Shown here piece by piece: positions 23,801 through 34,932 of a stretch of 64,000 nt of DNA; the stretch's first letter is position 1; each line of letters begins with the position of its first letter. Source of the stretch: Deuterostichococcus epilithicus (Eukaryota > Chlorophyta > Trebouxiophyceae > Prasiolales > Stichococcaceae); contig JAVTLE010000011.1 in NCBI GenBank assembly GCA_033439295.1, forward strand, positions 1,426,082 through 1,490,081, given 5' to 3'. The notes beneath the pieces were generated by a model that did not search any database, had not been told where the DNA came from, and was given only the letters and a program-made list of their open reading frames with translations. A program made the position numbers and the translations under genes.

Positions 23801-25171
23801 GGTCGCCGGCCACGCCCTCCTCGGTGGTCACCCGGTCATCGGGATCCTGCGCACATCAGCCAGGCCTTTGAACTGTCTGCCAGTATGTCTGCCTCTGTGC
23901 CGCGTCTTCATGGCCCTCTCCATACTGTAACAATCCCCGAGAGCGAGCATTTGCACAGGGACTGCACCTGCATGTCTGCCCCAAGCACTGCTGCATGTGC
24001 CGGCGTTGTGGACTCTAGCGCAGCAAATTGGCAGCGCCAATTGGCGCACGCACCTCGGAGTAGCTGAAGCCCACGTTGAGCGGCGAATCCACAAATAAGA
24101 GATTCGCCTGGAAAAAAGAGAACAGATGCAGACGCTTAAGAAGGCAACACGCATCTGCGGCACCGGAGCTGTGGGCCTGTCAAGTAGGAACTCCAGATCA
24201 TGACTGGATCCAGTGCAGATTCAGCAGCTGGCGGTCCTGGGCTGCAGCGCCAGAGACTGGGACATGCAGGGCGGCAGCCGAGCAGCTCTGCTCGTTGGCG
24301 GCCGAGCCGTCGTCTGCTGCCTCACCTCCACGTCCCATGCATATTTTCGCTCCTCCACCTCGCCGTCCGAGTTGATGCTGTACGGCCCGTTCTCTACGAA
24401 CACTGCGAGCTCGGAGCTGCAGCCGGGGCCGCCGGTCAGCCATATGGCCAGCGGCGCGGTGTCGCTGTTGTTGCGAGCCTGTGCGCGGGGACGGCAGCAC
24501 TCGCAAGCTGCAGCGAAGCACACGCATGCACGGCAGATTTGGGCTTTGCTGCGAACACGCCGCGTTTGCCCTCCTGGCCTTGCACGATGATTCTCCGAGG
24601 CTCACATTCTCATCAGCTGCATCACTTGGCCCACCTCGAAGAAAAAGTAGAACATCTCCGCCTTGTCAGTGTGCCTGAATCGAGTCGAGTATGATGAAGA
24701 ATCGGAGGTGCACCAGTCTTGCAGTGTCTTTTCAAGTTAAATAAACATGACCAGCAGCATGTCGACATGTTGGCATGGCAGCGTCTCCAGTGCACAGCTC
24801 TGAGTGCAACAGCGCGCCGCTATTGGTTCGCCACTGCCATGCACATGATGCGCATGCGACATTCTTCTTGCGAACCGTGGGAACGCGCGCCCGGCACATG
24901 CACGCGTAGTCAGCAGCACTGCAGACACAGTGCTGATGTGTCCAGCTCAAGACTAATACGGTGATCGCAAGCGTCATCGCTCGCAATGTCCGCACCTCCT
25001 CGACAGCTGGAAGTAGCCCGCAACCCTCTCAGGACCAGACGAAGTCCTCAGCACATCATGTCCCTGCTGCGCGAAGTCCAACTGATTTTCCCGGAGTCTG
25101 GGGCTGGACACCTGGAGTGCAGCTGCACAGCCGCAGCCCAGCAAGGCGACCACCAGGCACGCAGCCTGCAT
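20824..25171 (-). CDS. Serine carboxypeptidase (S10 family), secreted or vacuolar
   Basis: Fifteen exons on the minus strand: 25171-24996, 24674-24635, 24478-24326, 24107-24054, 23846-23787, 23582-23514, 23244-23130, 22977-22898, 22784-22647, 22493-22460, 22258-22186, 22029-21989, 21752-21638, 21319-21175 and 20958-20824. They sum to 475 residues in frame. A signal peptide (MQAACLVVALLGCGCAA) implies entry to the secretory pathway, probably to a vacuole. The substrate-binding motif WLTGGPGCSS and the triad are present: Ser182 in GESYAG, Asp373 in EDLICN and His430 in DAGHM. The enzyme removes C-terminal residues from peptides at acid pH. The usual GDxD before the catalytic Asp reads GLED, so only the catalytic Asp is kept. 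A 34-nt exon (IRKKCVGPLCY) supplies two Cys that normally form disulfides. An in-frame ATG at 25189 is an alternative start. Confidence 0.93.
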
Positions 25172-25606
25172 GCTGCCTGACACTCTCATGATTGTTAAAA
25201 ATTCAATCACGGTGACCAACTGAGTACCGCTGCAAGCCTGCAGGTCCATCGACAAAGCCCGACCGATTCCGACACTTGCGACTTCTCATGTTGCCGGTAG
25301 CACTGGAGTCTCAGCAATACACGGCATCACTCAGAGGCTAAACAGGGTTTTTGGGCCTGTGCAGCAAGTGGTACAGAGCACACATGCACACAGCAAGACA
25401 GCCAGCTTCCAGACCGCCGCTCTAGTACCATTTGTGAAGAATTCCCCTCTGCTGTATTGTACATCTGCAGCGGCGTGCCACACGCGGTTTCCGCAGCGTC
25501 TGTGGCAAAACATCTCACCATTGGGCTCAGGAAAGCACGCGCTCCCGGAGCGTGTCTGTCGGGCCGGCAGCAAAGCGGTCATCGTTGTCGCAGCAACGGC
25601 CGTCTG
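25172..25606. other. Divergent intergenic region (promoters of carboxypeptidase and HSF)
   Basis: These 435 bases separate two divergent start codons. I see no gene. GAA/TTC triplets are scattered, but I found no convincing inverted heat shock element. Confidence 0.4.
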
Positions 25607-28600
25607 ATGTCCAGGCGGACTGTCAACAACCCAGCGTCAAACGCACATGATGCAGCAGCTCCCCCGCCATTCCTCATAAAGACGTACGTTGCCCGCCTCC
25701 CTGCCGGGCGCTGCTCACCAGTTCAATCTCGACCTGCTTACCTACGCTTGCCGTGTGCATTGAGTCCCCTGACGTGTCCGCAGCGACACTAATTCCACCC
25801 TCCAGCCCCAGCTTCCGATGTCCAACGAAATGAACCGCTGAACCCCCATACCCCTGGCCCGCAGATATGATCTGATCTCGGATCCTGCGACGAATCATGT
25901 CGTCTCCTGGGGCGAGGACGGCACCAGGTGCCCGTGCATCTGTCTGCGCTCCGCCAGGAGCATGGCCACACGCCCGGCATAAATGTTGTGTCATGTTGTG
26001 GTCCAGGAGCTAACGTTGTTACCCTTCAAACACCGCAGCTTCATTGTTTGGAAGCACGAGGAGTTCTCCCGCGACCTGCTGCCGCAGTATTTCAAGCACA
26101 ACAACTTCTCAAGCTTTGTGCGGCAGCTCAACACCTACGTGCGCCCGCCCGCTCTGTGTTCATGATTCAGCTGTACTCTCGCCACGTCTGTCGCCGGCAG
26201 TGTCGTGGCGCTGTCATTCCTGTGTCAATTTCATGAGAGTCCTGTACCGTTCACATGCTGATGTGCATGCCACAGGGCTTCCGCAAGGTGGATGCCGACC
26301 GGTGGGAGTTCTCCCAGGAGCAGTTTGTTCGCGGCCGACGGGACCTGCTCAGCCACATCCACCGGCGGCGGCCCGCGGGCAACGCCGCCACCGGCCATGC
26401 CGCGCCCACCAACGCGCAGCAGACGGCCATCGAGGTGCACACCCATTTTGCCAAGCTGAGCAAACCACCGTGCGCGAGCCACCTTAGTGTTCCGGCATTC
26501 TGGCTGCTGGTGGCGCAGGCTGCTGCGCTGGGTGAACACGTGAGCACAGGAACGACAATGGGTCACATGTGCTCACTGGACCAGGGACGATCATGCAATG
26601 CAGGTCGGCCAGTTTGGCGGGATCGCCGACGAGCTGGAGGGCCTGAAGCGGGACAAGAACGTGCTCATGGTTGAGCTCGTGCGCCTGCGCCAGCAGCAGC
26701 AGGTACCGACGCCGTGTTGCACAATGACCGCAGTTGTACCAATCTGTGCATTCGAAGCTTTGCGTCACAGGGACACGCCCTACTCGGCAATACTCGGAGG
26801 CACAGAATGCCACGCTGCATCTACGGTCTGTGCTGGCATGGTTTGTCTCTCGCTACTGAGCTCCAACTCCCTTTCGCAGCGAGACTGACCAGCCAGAAAC
26901 CCATGTTTTCGGCTGCAGACCTCGGACACGGAGATGCGGATGCTGCAGAAACGGCTGGAGGTGCAGGAGCAGCGGCAGGTGCAGATGATGCAGTTCCTCA
27001 GCAAGGCGCTGCAGCACCCCGAGATGCTGCAGCAGCTGGTTGGCGCCCGCCAGAGCGTGCAGCGCATTGCCGGCGGCAATGGTGAGAAACCCGATTCCGC
27101 AGCCAGTTCGTAGCGACTGGTCCTGCCGCTTCCATCACTGCCCACATTGGCTCGCTCTGCCCAGTAATACGCGTCGTGCCTTAGCGGCTGTGGCAACTGT
27201 TGAATGCAGGTTCTGAGACTGACGGGTTGCCACAGTCTGTGGGTCCTGGGAGCCACATCCATGCGCGTGGCCTGACAGGCTCCTCTCTTTCCACTGAGTC
27301 GTGCTGCCCAACGGCGCTTCAAACGATGCCGCCCGCAGGCCGCAAGAAGCTGAAGCGGCGGGCGGCTCGCGATGACAGCAGCGAGAGCGGCAACCAGCAG
27401 GACCCGGGCAACCAGCTGGTGCAGTACCAGGGTGCTGGCGCCGGCGACTTTTTCAGCGGCCTCATGGCGCTGGATGGCATGGGCGACAGCGGCGACAGCG
27501 CCGCAGTACGCCGCAACCAGCCGGGCCTAATGGAGGTAGTTTGGGGCCTACTGCGGTTGATTGTAGCACACAGACTTTCAAGGACGATTCGCTACTCTGC
27601 ATCTCGCCTGGGTGACGTGCCTGCAGACTGCCATGCGGCTCTCTTGTGGATGTCTGAGGGTGACATGCCGCGCTGCATCCCCACTGGTCCTGAGTGCAAG
27701 CACCGTATTTCCTTGGCGTCACACAGGTGGGTTCAGCACTGGGCAGCATGAGCCTGGACCGGCCGGACCTGGCGGCCAATGTGTGGCCCTCCAGCGTGCG
27801 CATCCAGGAGCATGATCATGTGCCCTTGGCGGCGGCAATGCCCGCAATCCCAGGGCAGCCCGCCCCGCTGCAGCCGCAGCAGCAGCCGCCGAAGCCGCAG
27901 CCGGGCGGCGTCCCGCGCGTCAGCAGCACGCCCATGGCTGGCGGTCCGGCGCCCGGTGGCGAAGCTGCCGCGGGGCGCATGCGTGGCGCATCCGCCAGCA
28001 GCGCGCAGCAGCAGCAGGCGCTGGCTGGCCTGCCGGAGGGCATATCTATGATACCATCGCTGCCATCCATGGAGCTCAGCGGCGGCCTGGGCCAGATGCC
28101 AAATGGTCTGGACGGGCTGAACGGCCTGACCGATATGACCGGACTCAGCGGTCTGGATGACGGCTTCAGCGGCATGGGCAGCGGCATCGGCGGCGATGTC
28201 ACCAGCCTGTTCGGAAGCGACGCGGGGCTGCCTGGCGGCGCGGAGCCGGCGCCGCCGCTGGCAGCCAGCAGGGCGGCGCCGGCGCCGCAGGTTCCGGCCA
28301 ACTATAACATCGTGAGCGTTCTTCCTTCCCATTGACGGCATCCTGTGTGCGTCTGATTCCCTCGACCTCACGAACTGCTGTCTCTTCAGATGAGCGCAGT
28401 TGCTCGCCGTCAATCGTATGGGGCAGGGGCAATGTGCACATGGTTTCCACCTGCGTTCATCCTGTCTGTCCTCGTGCTTCGCCACTCGAGGACTGACTTG
28501 CTGCCCGCTGACGCTACAGGACGACTTCAATTTCGACCTTCTGAACAGCGGCGACTCGGCGAGCAACACGTCCGAGCTCCCGCCTGGCGACGCGCTGAAC

Positions 28601-28675
28601 AGCAGCGACGCTGCGCTGTGGCAGCAGTTCATGTCGGACAGCCCTGGGGAGGGAGAGGCGGGGCGCGTCATGTAG
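25607..28675 (+). CDS. HSF: Heat shock transcription factor
   Basis: Nine exons: 25607-25683, 25865-25927, 26039-26138, 26276-26434, 26604-26702, 26919-27081, 27210-27535, 27727-28311 and 28520-28675. They sum to 575 residues. The winged-helix DNA-binding domain (about residues 18-112) has [41 protein letters not shown] and the recognition helix [20 protein letters not shown] heptad-repeat oligomerisation region follows (about 134-220: [19 protein letters not shown], then [20 protein letters not shown]). A basic cluster ([11 protein letters not shown]) is a likely nuclear localisation signal. The long C-terminal part is rich in Pro, Gln, Gly and Met. Its end has aromatic-acidic segments ([18 protein letters not shown]) like the AHA activation motifs of plant class A factors. 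It should bind nGAAn elements and activate chaperone genes. The ATG at 25607 is the nearest in-frame start. A TGTAA lies at 28939-28943. Confidence 0.93.
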
Positions 28676-29694
28676 ATGCGAGCGGACAGGCTGTCGGTCG
28701 GCGCCGTCTTGGCCAATCGCCGTCTTGGCCAACCTTCGCATTTTATTTTAGTGCTTCATGCGTCAGCAACAATGTATAACAGCAGTCAGAACGGAACGAG
28801 TCGCATTCAGGATTTTGATTTTGCAGCAAGTCTAGAGCGTCCAGAGCATCCTTTTTGCGTCGCACCTTCTGTACATGGCACAGTGCAGAGGCAGGCAGGA
28901 CGTTGGCAGGCACGCGTGATGATGTATTGCAACCTCATTGTAAGGGTATAAAAAGGTCCTGAGAATACCTCTAGCCTCCGTGTGTGACCTCACAAGGTCT
29001 ACCCAAGTATGGAAATTTGAAAAGACTGTCGTATATTGTCCTCTTTGCATGATTGGCCTGGTATATAATTCAGATTGCTGTCGCCGCTGCAGACGCCAGT
29101 GTGGTCGTGTGACAGAGTAGCTTAAGCCCTGCGCTCACACCACTGTGCTGCAGTCTAAGCATTGCATCACCTCCTGACCAGTGTCGAAGCGTTTGAGCAT
29201 GGGCACCATATCGAGCTGCACTCTCATGGCAGCTGATTGTGCGTGCGGACGTCAGTCAACAGGCCAAATTTGATCCGAGTCGAGAACCTGCATCTCATGG
29301 ACGTGGAAGAAGGACTCAGAAAGAAAAACGCCAGGTGAACGCTTGTACTCAACCAGAAGAGGCCATTGTTCACGTTCAGCGTTCCGAAGTCGTGGGGCGC
29401 CCTTTTCATACTTGGCTGCCAGGCCTTGCTGCTGCGTTCTGCTTCTCTTCTGGACCACTCGCAACTTATTCAGGGGTGATTTCTGCAGAGAGGCGCGCAT
29501 CACTGACCGCAAGCGCCGCTGGTCGACATGACTGAAAGCGGCCGGTGCACATCCTTGCGCACTCCTGTGATCGACATGATGATTGCACAGCACACGGCGG
29601 AGGAACGGGATGGCAACAACATCACACATTTGACTGACACATGCCTGCGGAGCAGGTCCCGGCCAAGATGCACAGCTACTGGTGCCGAGCCCCG
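28676..29694. other. Intergenic, no gene seen
   Basis: About one kilobase follows the HSF stop and has lower GC than the neighbouring genes. It contains TGTAA at 28939-28943, the probable HSF polyadenylation signal about 264 nt past the stop. The rest shows no family motif. The first exon of the following coiled-coil gene may lie near 29641, where an ATG opens a short reading frame. Confidence 0.4.
28939..28943 (+). other. Candidate polyadenylation signal TGTAA (HSF gene)
   Basis: TGTAA about 264 nt past the HSF stop codon on the coding strand, the usual chlorophyte signal and distance range. Confidence 0.45.
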
Positions 29695-32242
29695 CACAGC
29701 GGCAGCATGTGCAGGCCCGTCAGCTCATCGCAGCCGATGCTTGCGACGGCGACAATGCTGCGTTGCTGGCCAGGGCAGTGGCGGATGAAACACAGCGCGC
29801 TAGCACCGCTGCTGACGCGGTGCAGGTGGCGCCCCCGCATGACGTCTGCGCCGCGGAATGTTGCTGCTGTTGTGTTACAGCGATCTGTACTGGGGCTGCG
29901 TCTCTGAGACGCGATCCAAGCTAGATCCAATAGTATCTAGCTCTTCGCTGATTCGAATGATGAGTTGAGTATCAGACCGACCATGACCTTGCGGCATCGA
30001 AATCGAGCCTATTTCGCACGGCCGTGCAGGAGCTGCAGGCTCGCATCGCCAAGATCGACGCCGCCCAGCCAGCGCAGCAGGCGGACGTCGAGTCATGCAT
30101 CGCCGCCCTCATGCAGCTGACAGACCCGCGGCAGTTGGCGGACACCGTAGCGGAGCTGTCGCGAGGCATCGTCAGCAGCGGCAGCGCTGCAGCAGAATCG
30201 GTGGGTTGGCAGCACGTTGGTGAGAACAAAGGGGCGCCTGCCTTGAATTCAGCTCGAATGTCGGCCTCGTATCATTCCTGCGCCTGCATTGCCGCACCGC
30301 CACTGGGCAAGGCGCATGGCGGAGGCGTGCACGGAATGCAGTTGTCGTTGCTTTGGCGCCATGAAGAACATCTGTAACGTGCGCTGCAGGTGATCCGCCA
30401 GTCGGAGGGCATGCAGCTGGCGGGGCACGACCGGTACCTACAGGGTTTAGCCATCAGGCCAGCGAGCGGGACGGCCTGCTGGCGGCCATGGAGCAGCTGG
30501 GCCAGCTGCATGCGGCCATGATGGAGCAGCTGGGCCAGCTGCATGCGGCCTGCATCCGACAGCTGGATGAGCTGAATGCCCTGCACACGCAGGCGCGCCT
30601 CTCATCCAGTACTATTCCCATGCATCATTGGCATGCCCCCTGCCGCCACACGCAGGCGCAGTCGCCTGCGTTCTCCACCAGTTGAGTGATGCCCTCGTTG
30701 CATGCGTTCTTGCCTAACTCTGTGGAATGGCGCGCCTTGTGCTCACATGGCGTCCCATGTGACAAGTTGACGTGTCGCACGGCTGCTGGAAACTTACTGC
30801 ACATATTGCAACACAGGCGGAGCGAGCAGGACCGGAGGCGGACCAGACCGAATTCGATGGGCTGTGCAGAGAGCGCGAGTCAGCAGAGACGACGTGCATG
30901 GAGCAGCAACTGCAGGTGCATACTGCCTTGGCATTCCATGTACCATGTCACGGAGCGCCTTGCGTTTTGTCATACGAGAGAGCTATACGTAGCAGGAGCC
31001 TGACTTGTGCGATTTGACCATAACGTTAGACGCTGCGGTGCAGGCGCTGAATGAGAGGCAGGAGCAGCTCCAGCAGCTGCGTGGCAGCCGCGCAGAGCAA
31101 TACCGAGCGCTGCGCACAACGTGGGTGACTCTTGGATGCCCGCTGACATGTTGACTGGCGCTTTCGAATGCCACATGCCCTGTTTCCGGATCTGAGATGG
31201 TGGAACAGCGCATTGCCCTTGCAAGCTAATTTGTTTTGAGCGCTAAACTCCATCTCCTCACCCGGCAGGGTGGCCCGGAAGGTCGACGAACTGGAGCAGC
31301 TGTGCAGCGCCCAGCAGGCCGCCTGCCTCATCGACGGGAAGCTGCAGCTCAATGGCCCAGACCAGGCATGGGACATTGAGGCGCATGCCCGCGGCATCGG
31401 TCGCGCCCAGCAGCTCCTGGCGGCACTGAAGGGTCCGGTCTCATGCTTGCTCGAGCACTCTCTGTCGCAGAGTATTGGTTTGGGATCTTCCAAACCCACC
31501 AGGGGGGGGCTGTTGATGACCCCGATGGTGCTGAGGCGGGCTGAGGTTCCATTTGCTGCAGCGGACAGATGTCGAGACAGAGCGGAGCTTTGCAAAGGAG
31601 AACTCGCTGCTCGGCAAAGCTGCGGGAGCTTCAGGCAAGGGAAGTGGACGTGCGTGCGTCTGCCTCAGCCAAGTATGGAGAGGTGCGCTGCCTCAAATCA
31701 GCATGCTCACGACATGTACATGCAGCCGAGCGTGCGTCTCACCGAAGGACAGATATGCCTCTTCTATAACGAAAACAGTAGGAGACTGGTTTGTGCTTTT
31801 TGCAATGCTGCAGCTGAGAAAGGTGAAGGTAGAGGAGATGCACGCGATGAGAGCTTATCTGCAGTGCACTACTCAAAACATAGCGCGGGCATTATTGGCA
31901 GGTGCGAAGGGTGCAAACGGAAAAACCGCATTTGGAGCTCAAGCAATTTTCATTTATGTGTTGTCGAGGTCACTTGCTAGACAGGGTTTCGTCACGTGCA
32001 GGTCACTCAGATTGGGACACGACAAGCAGTGCGGCCGAGGGGAGCGGCAAGCAAAACTGGCAGTTACTGGCACGAGTGCTGGCCCGTACATGCGATGCAC
32101 ATATACAGCTGTCACTGGATGCAGAGGAGCAGCAGCTGATGTGGCTGCAGGACGAGAAGCTCAAGCTGAATGCTGCGGGCAATGCGTTTACGACTATGAG
32201 CCGCTTGCACCCACCGACAATAGCCAGCAGGCTGCGTCCTGA
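29695..32242 (+). CDS. Unrecognised coiled-coil protein, multi-exon
   Basis: A chain of short plus-strand exons encodes Gln/Glu/Ala/Leu-rich, heptad-like segments. Examples are AALLARAVADETQRASTAAD (near 29760), ELQARIAKIDAAQPAQQADV (30030-30200), ERDGLLAAMEQLGQLHAAMM (30460-30600), AERAGPEADQTEFDGLCRER (30816-30914), EQLQQLRGSRAEQYRALRTT (31040-31120), VARKVDELEQLCSAQQAACL (31270-31440) and LSLDAEEQQLMWLQDEKLKL (32110-32180). Most are bounded by CAG acceptors and GT donors. I could not fix the start, all the joins or the last codon; a stop at 32240-32242 after DYEPLAPTDNSQQAAS is one option. Exon 30460-30600 contains a 33-bp in-frame duplication. No known domain is recognised. A cytoskeletal or spindle (augmin- or kinesin-associated) role is only a guess from the coiled coil. 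Confidence 0.5.
30488..30585 (+). repeat. In-frame 33-bp tandem duplication in a coiled-coil exon
   Basis: The codons for MEQLGQLHAAM are repeated at once, almost identical at DNA level, as MEQLGQLHAAC. A third, diverged unit reads IRQLDELNALH. Each unit is 11 codons, so the reading frame and heptad-like pattern are kept. Confidence 0.8.
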
Positions 32243-32627
32243 ACATTGCGCATTAGACGCTGCACGCTGTATCATCCATGTGGGACTCACAGTCCCGTCA
32301 GCATTTGCGTATCATATGTCACGAGCTTGTAAGCTGGCAGCACAGAGCGCCTAGCACAGATCGTGCTGCATTTATGTTCATACGTAGCGGCCCAGAGACT
32401 GAGCGCCTGAGCCGCCGCTCGCTGCCCGTGGCGGCGTTGGCCCCTTCAACGGAAAGCAGTCATGCCACTGGTCTTCCAGCCTGTCAGTGCGCTCCTTTCT
32501 TCTTCTGCAGAAGTACCGCAATAGAAGCACGTAAGACGTTCATTCATCGTGTGAGTGATGAAGCACAGCGGCAGGATCGTGCACAGCAAGCACACGATCC
32601 AAACATCAAGAAGTCAGCATTGACATC
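32243..32627. other. Intergenic, convergent; no gene seen
   Basis: These 385 bases lie between the end of the coiled-coil gene and the stop of the small minus-strand gene. I see no coding motif. Confidence 0.35.
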
Positions 32628-32934
32628 TCAGCCACGCACCCAGATGAAGCGAACGTTCTCGCTTTCCGGTTTGCACGGCATCGTGGAGCAGTAGGGCACG
32701 TAGTCGAGGCCCTTGTATGCCGCATCGTTCAGCGACTTCCTGATGTGGTACTCCCAAGCGTCATCCGGGATCGTCGCGTGCGCCTGCGGAAAAGCATCCT
32801 ATCAGCCACATCCTTTCAACGATGCACATTGCAATCGTTGTCCCGTCGAAAGCACCTAGAGGACTCACAGCTGCAGACCAGACATCGGGAGCGTCGTCGT
32901 CGGTGTCCACTGGCTGTGCCGTCTTGGCCGCCAT
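32628..32934 (-). CDS. Small acidic protein, 73 residues, function unknown
   Basis: Two exons on the minus strand: 32934-32869 and 32783-32628. The single GT-AG intron is phase 0 and the total is 73 residues. The N-terminus is acidic (PVDTDDDAPDVWSAA). The second exon reads like a conserved, folded segment with many aromatic residues (IPDDAWEYHIRKSLNDAAYK, then GLDYVPYCSTMPCKPESENV) and ends FIWVRG. Codon use resembles the neighbouring genes. I do not recognise the family; a small mitochondrial or complex-associated subunit is one possibility. No signal peptide or membrane span is visible. Confidence 0.55.
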
Positions 32935-33335
32935 TGGAGGTACTCAATTGGCTCGATGCAGGTTTATTTTCTGGTTTAGCACCGGAGACGGATCTGGGCC
33001 GAGCAGGCGCGGAAGCTCAACGGCCAGGGGGAAGTTCTTGGACGGGCAAACTTTGCTACTTCCTGCATTCAGTTTGACGTGATTTGTTCGTATCTTTCGT
33101 TGATTGCCCATTAAATTCGTTCCTCTGAGTGGAACCGTTGATCAGCTTCCGACAACTAGCTGCTCCTGCAACCCGTTTTCGTTTTCTGCAGTTTTCAACC
33201 AGCTTTCGTAGCGTTGGACGCGCTGAGCTGGCGCTTGAGGCATGTGCGTGCATATCACTGTCTGCTGAGGCCGGATGGATCCGCCACATTGAACCGGCGC
33301 GCATTGCTTGAGGGGCGCCGGGGGAACAGAGAGAG
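32935..33335. other. Divergent intergenic region
   Basis: These 401 bases separate the small minus-strand gene from the DUF2064 gene. The middle is AT-richer than the flanking genes. I see no gene. Confidence 0.35.
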
Positions 33336-34717
33336 ATGCCTGAATGCCTCGGCAGGGCAGTCATCATCTTTGCGCGCCTGCCGGTGGAGGGCAAGGTGAA
33401 GACCCGGCTGGCGAAATCGCTGGGGTCGGCACCCGCCGCGACGGAGTTCTACAAGGCATGCGCAGAGCACGCCTTCCAGCAGGCCAGCAGGTGTGCGGCC
33501 ATAGCAGCGCCAGGCGCAACCCTGCTGGCGATGCGCAAATTCGCGTGCAGGCTTTCGCAGCAGCGAGTGCACGGAACGTAAAGTGATGCTGCAATGCTAA
33601 GGTGCTGCTGGCAGGTGCGCGGGCGCAAGGCCATGCGTCTACCATGCCGCCGCTGGGGAGGAGGCGGCCGTCAGAGACTGGGTGGCCTCCTGCGGCCTGG
33701 TGCGAACACCCGCCGTTCTCAAAACGACCCAGTGCCCCGCATCCCCAGCTTGCAACAGGGAGCTTGCAGCAGGTTCTGTACGTGATCATGGCAGTGCGCC
33801 GGCGGCGACGACCTGGTGAATCAGCCGCTGTGTACCAGGCAGGACTTCAGGATCGCGCCGCAGCTGGACGTGGCGGACCTTGGCGTGCGAATGCGCTCGG
33901 CGCTGGCGGTGGAGCTCCAGGCAGCACAGCAGGTGGGCCAAGAACGGATGAGTAGACGCGCTCTGATCCCGAGAGGCTGCCAGCTCGAAAGATACAGGTG
34001 CTCACGCAGCCGGCGGAGTGCTGACGTCCTGAAACAATCTGGGCTCACGCGACGATGTGTGACACAGGTGGTGCTGCTGGGCAGCGACATCCCAGGCATC
34101 AGTCCTGAGGTCATAGAGGCCGCATTCAACGCTTTGGCAGGCCACGAGCTGGTGCTGGGCCCGGCATGCGATGGCGGGTTCTACTGCATCGGGGCGACAC
34201 GACTGCCGCCTACCTTCCTGGAGGTGCGGCCCGGCAGATGTTGCGCGCCTCCTGCGCGCCACCAAACACTTCAGTTCTTGTGCTAGTGCGGGTCTGCTGC
34301 ATAGCAGCGCTGCCTGGTCATGAGCGCTGCCTGGTCATGGGCACCCAGAGTCGGGATGTTCGTGCAAGTGCTGACATGTTTCGAATGCAGGGCCTGACCT
34401 GGAGCACCGACTGCGTGCTGTGCGATACCGTGACCCATGCTGAGCGGCTTGGCATGAGCGTTGCACCAGTGGATGTGCTGCCAACGCTTCCCGACATCGA
34501 CACTGCCCAGGTACAGCGCCATGCACATGCTGCAAAGCTTTCAATTGTTGAGCCTTCTTAAAGGCATGAATGCGTGGGAGTTGGTCGATGCGATCTGCTT
34601 GGTGTTTACTCTCAGGATTTGCGAGAATGGGAGGCGGGCTCCGATGGCCACCCGCTGCAGCGTGCGGCAAGGGCGGCGCTGGCAGCCGTGCCTACAGCAG
34701 CTGGCTCAGCAGGCTAG
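33336..34717 (+). CDS. DUF2064 / GT-A-fold glycosyltransferase-like protein
   Basis: Six exons: 33336-33490, 33615-33699, 33843-33932, 34068-34223, 34391-34510 and 34616-34717. They sum to 235 residues. The start MPECLGRAVIIFARLPVEGKVKTRL matches the conserved N-terminus of the family known as TIGR04282/DUF2064, whose members resemble nucleotidyl- or glycosyltransferases. The central motif VVLLGSDIPGISPEVIEAAF (Asp117) corresponds to the metal-binding aspartate region, followed by GPACDGGFYCIGAT. The next segment, LTWSTDCVLCDTVTHAERLG, and the end, LPTLPDIDTAQDLREWE, are also family-typical. In bacteria, relatives lie near carotenoid or other glycosylation genes, but the reaction is not established. 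No targeting peptide is evident. The quoted motifs are split where longer than the allowed length. Confidence 0.88.
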
Positions 34718-34932
34718 AAAACGAGATGTTCGCAATCAATATCCACGAAACTTCAGCCATGGCATGGGTGTAGTGTCGCTGACAGCTGCGAGGCGGTCTG
34801 CACGACTAGTTGTGAGCAGCACCCTGAGACCTGGGAAAACACACAGCAGTTTGTATTCTTTGCGAACACTGCTCTGGCATGGCGAAATCGAGCAGGATCT
34901 TTGTGTTCCTGCCGCAGCTCGAGGAAAAAGCG

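Noticed and set aside
27733-28716. 327-codon minus-strand ORF
   Set aside because: It is antisense to the long low-complexity exon of the heat shock factor. The translation has no recognisable motif.
34300-34340. Short direct repeat (GCGCTGCCTGGTCATG twice) in an intron of the DUF2064 gene
   Set aside because: It is only two copies of about 16 bases within an intron and has no evident role.
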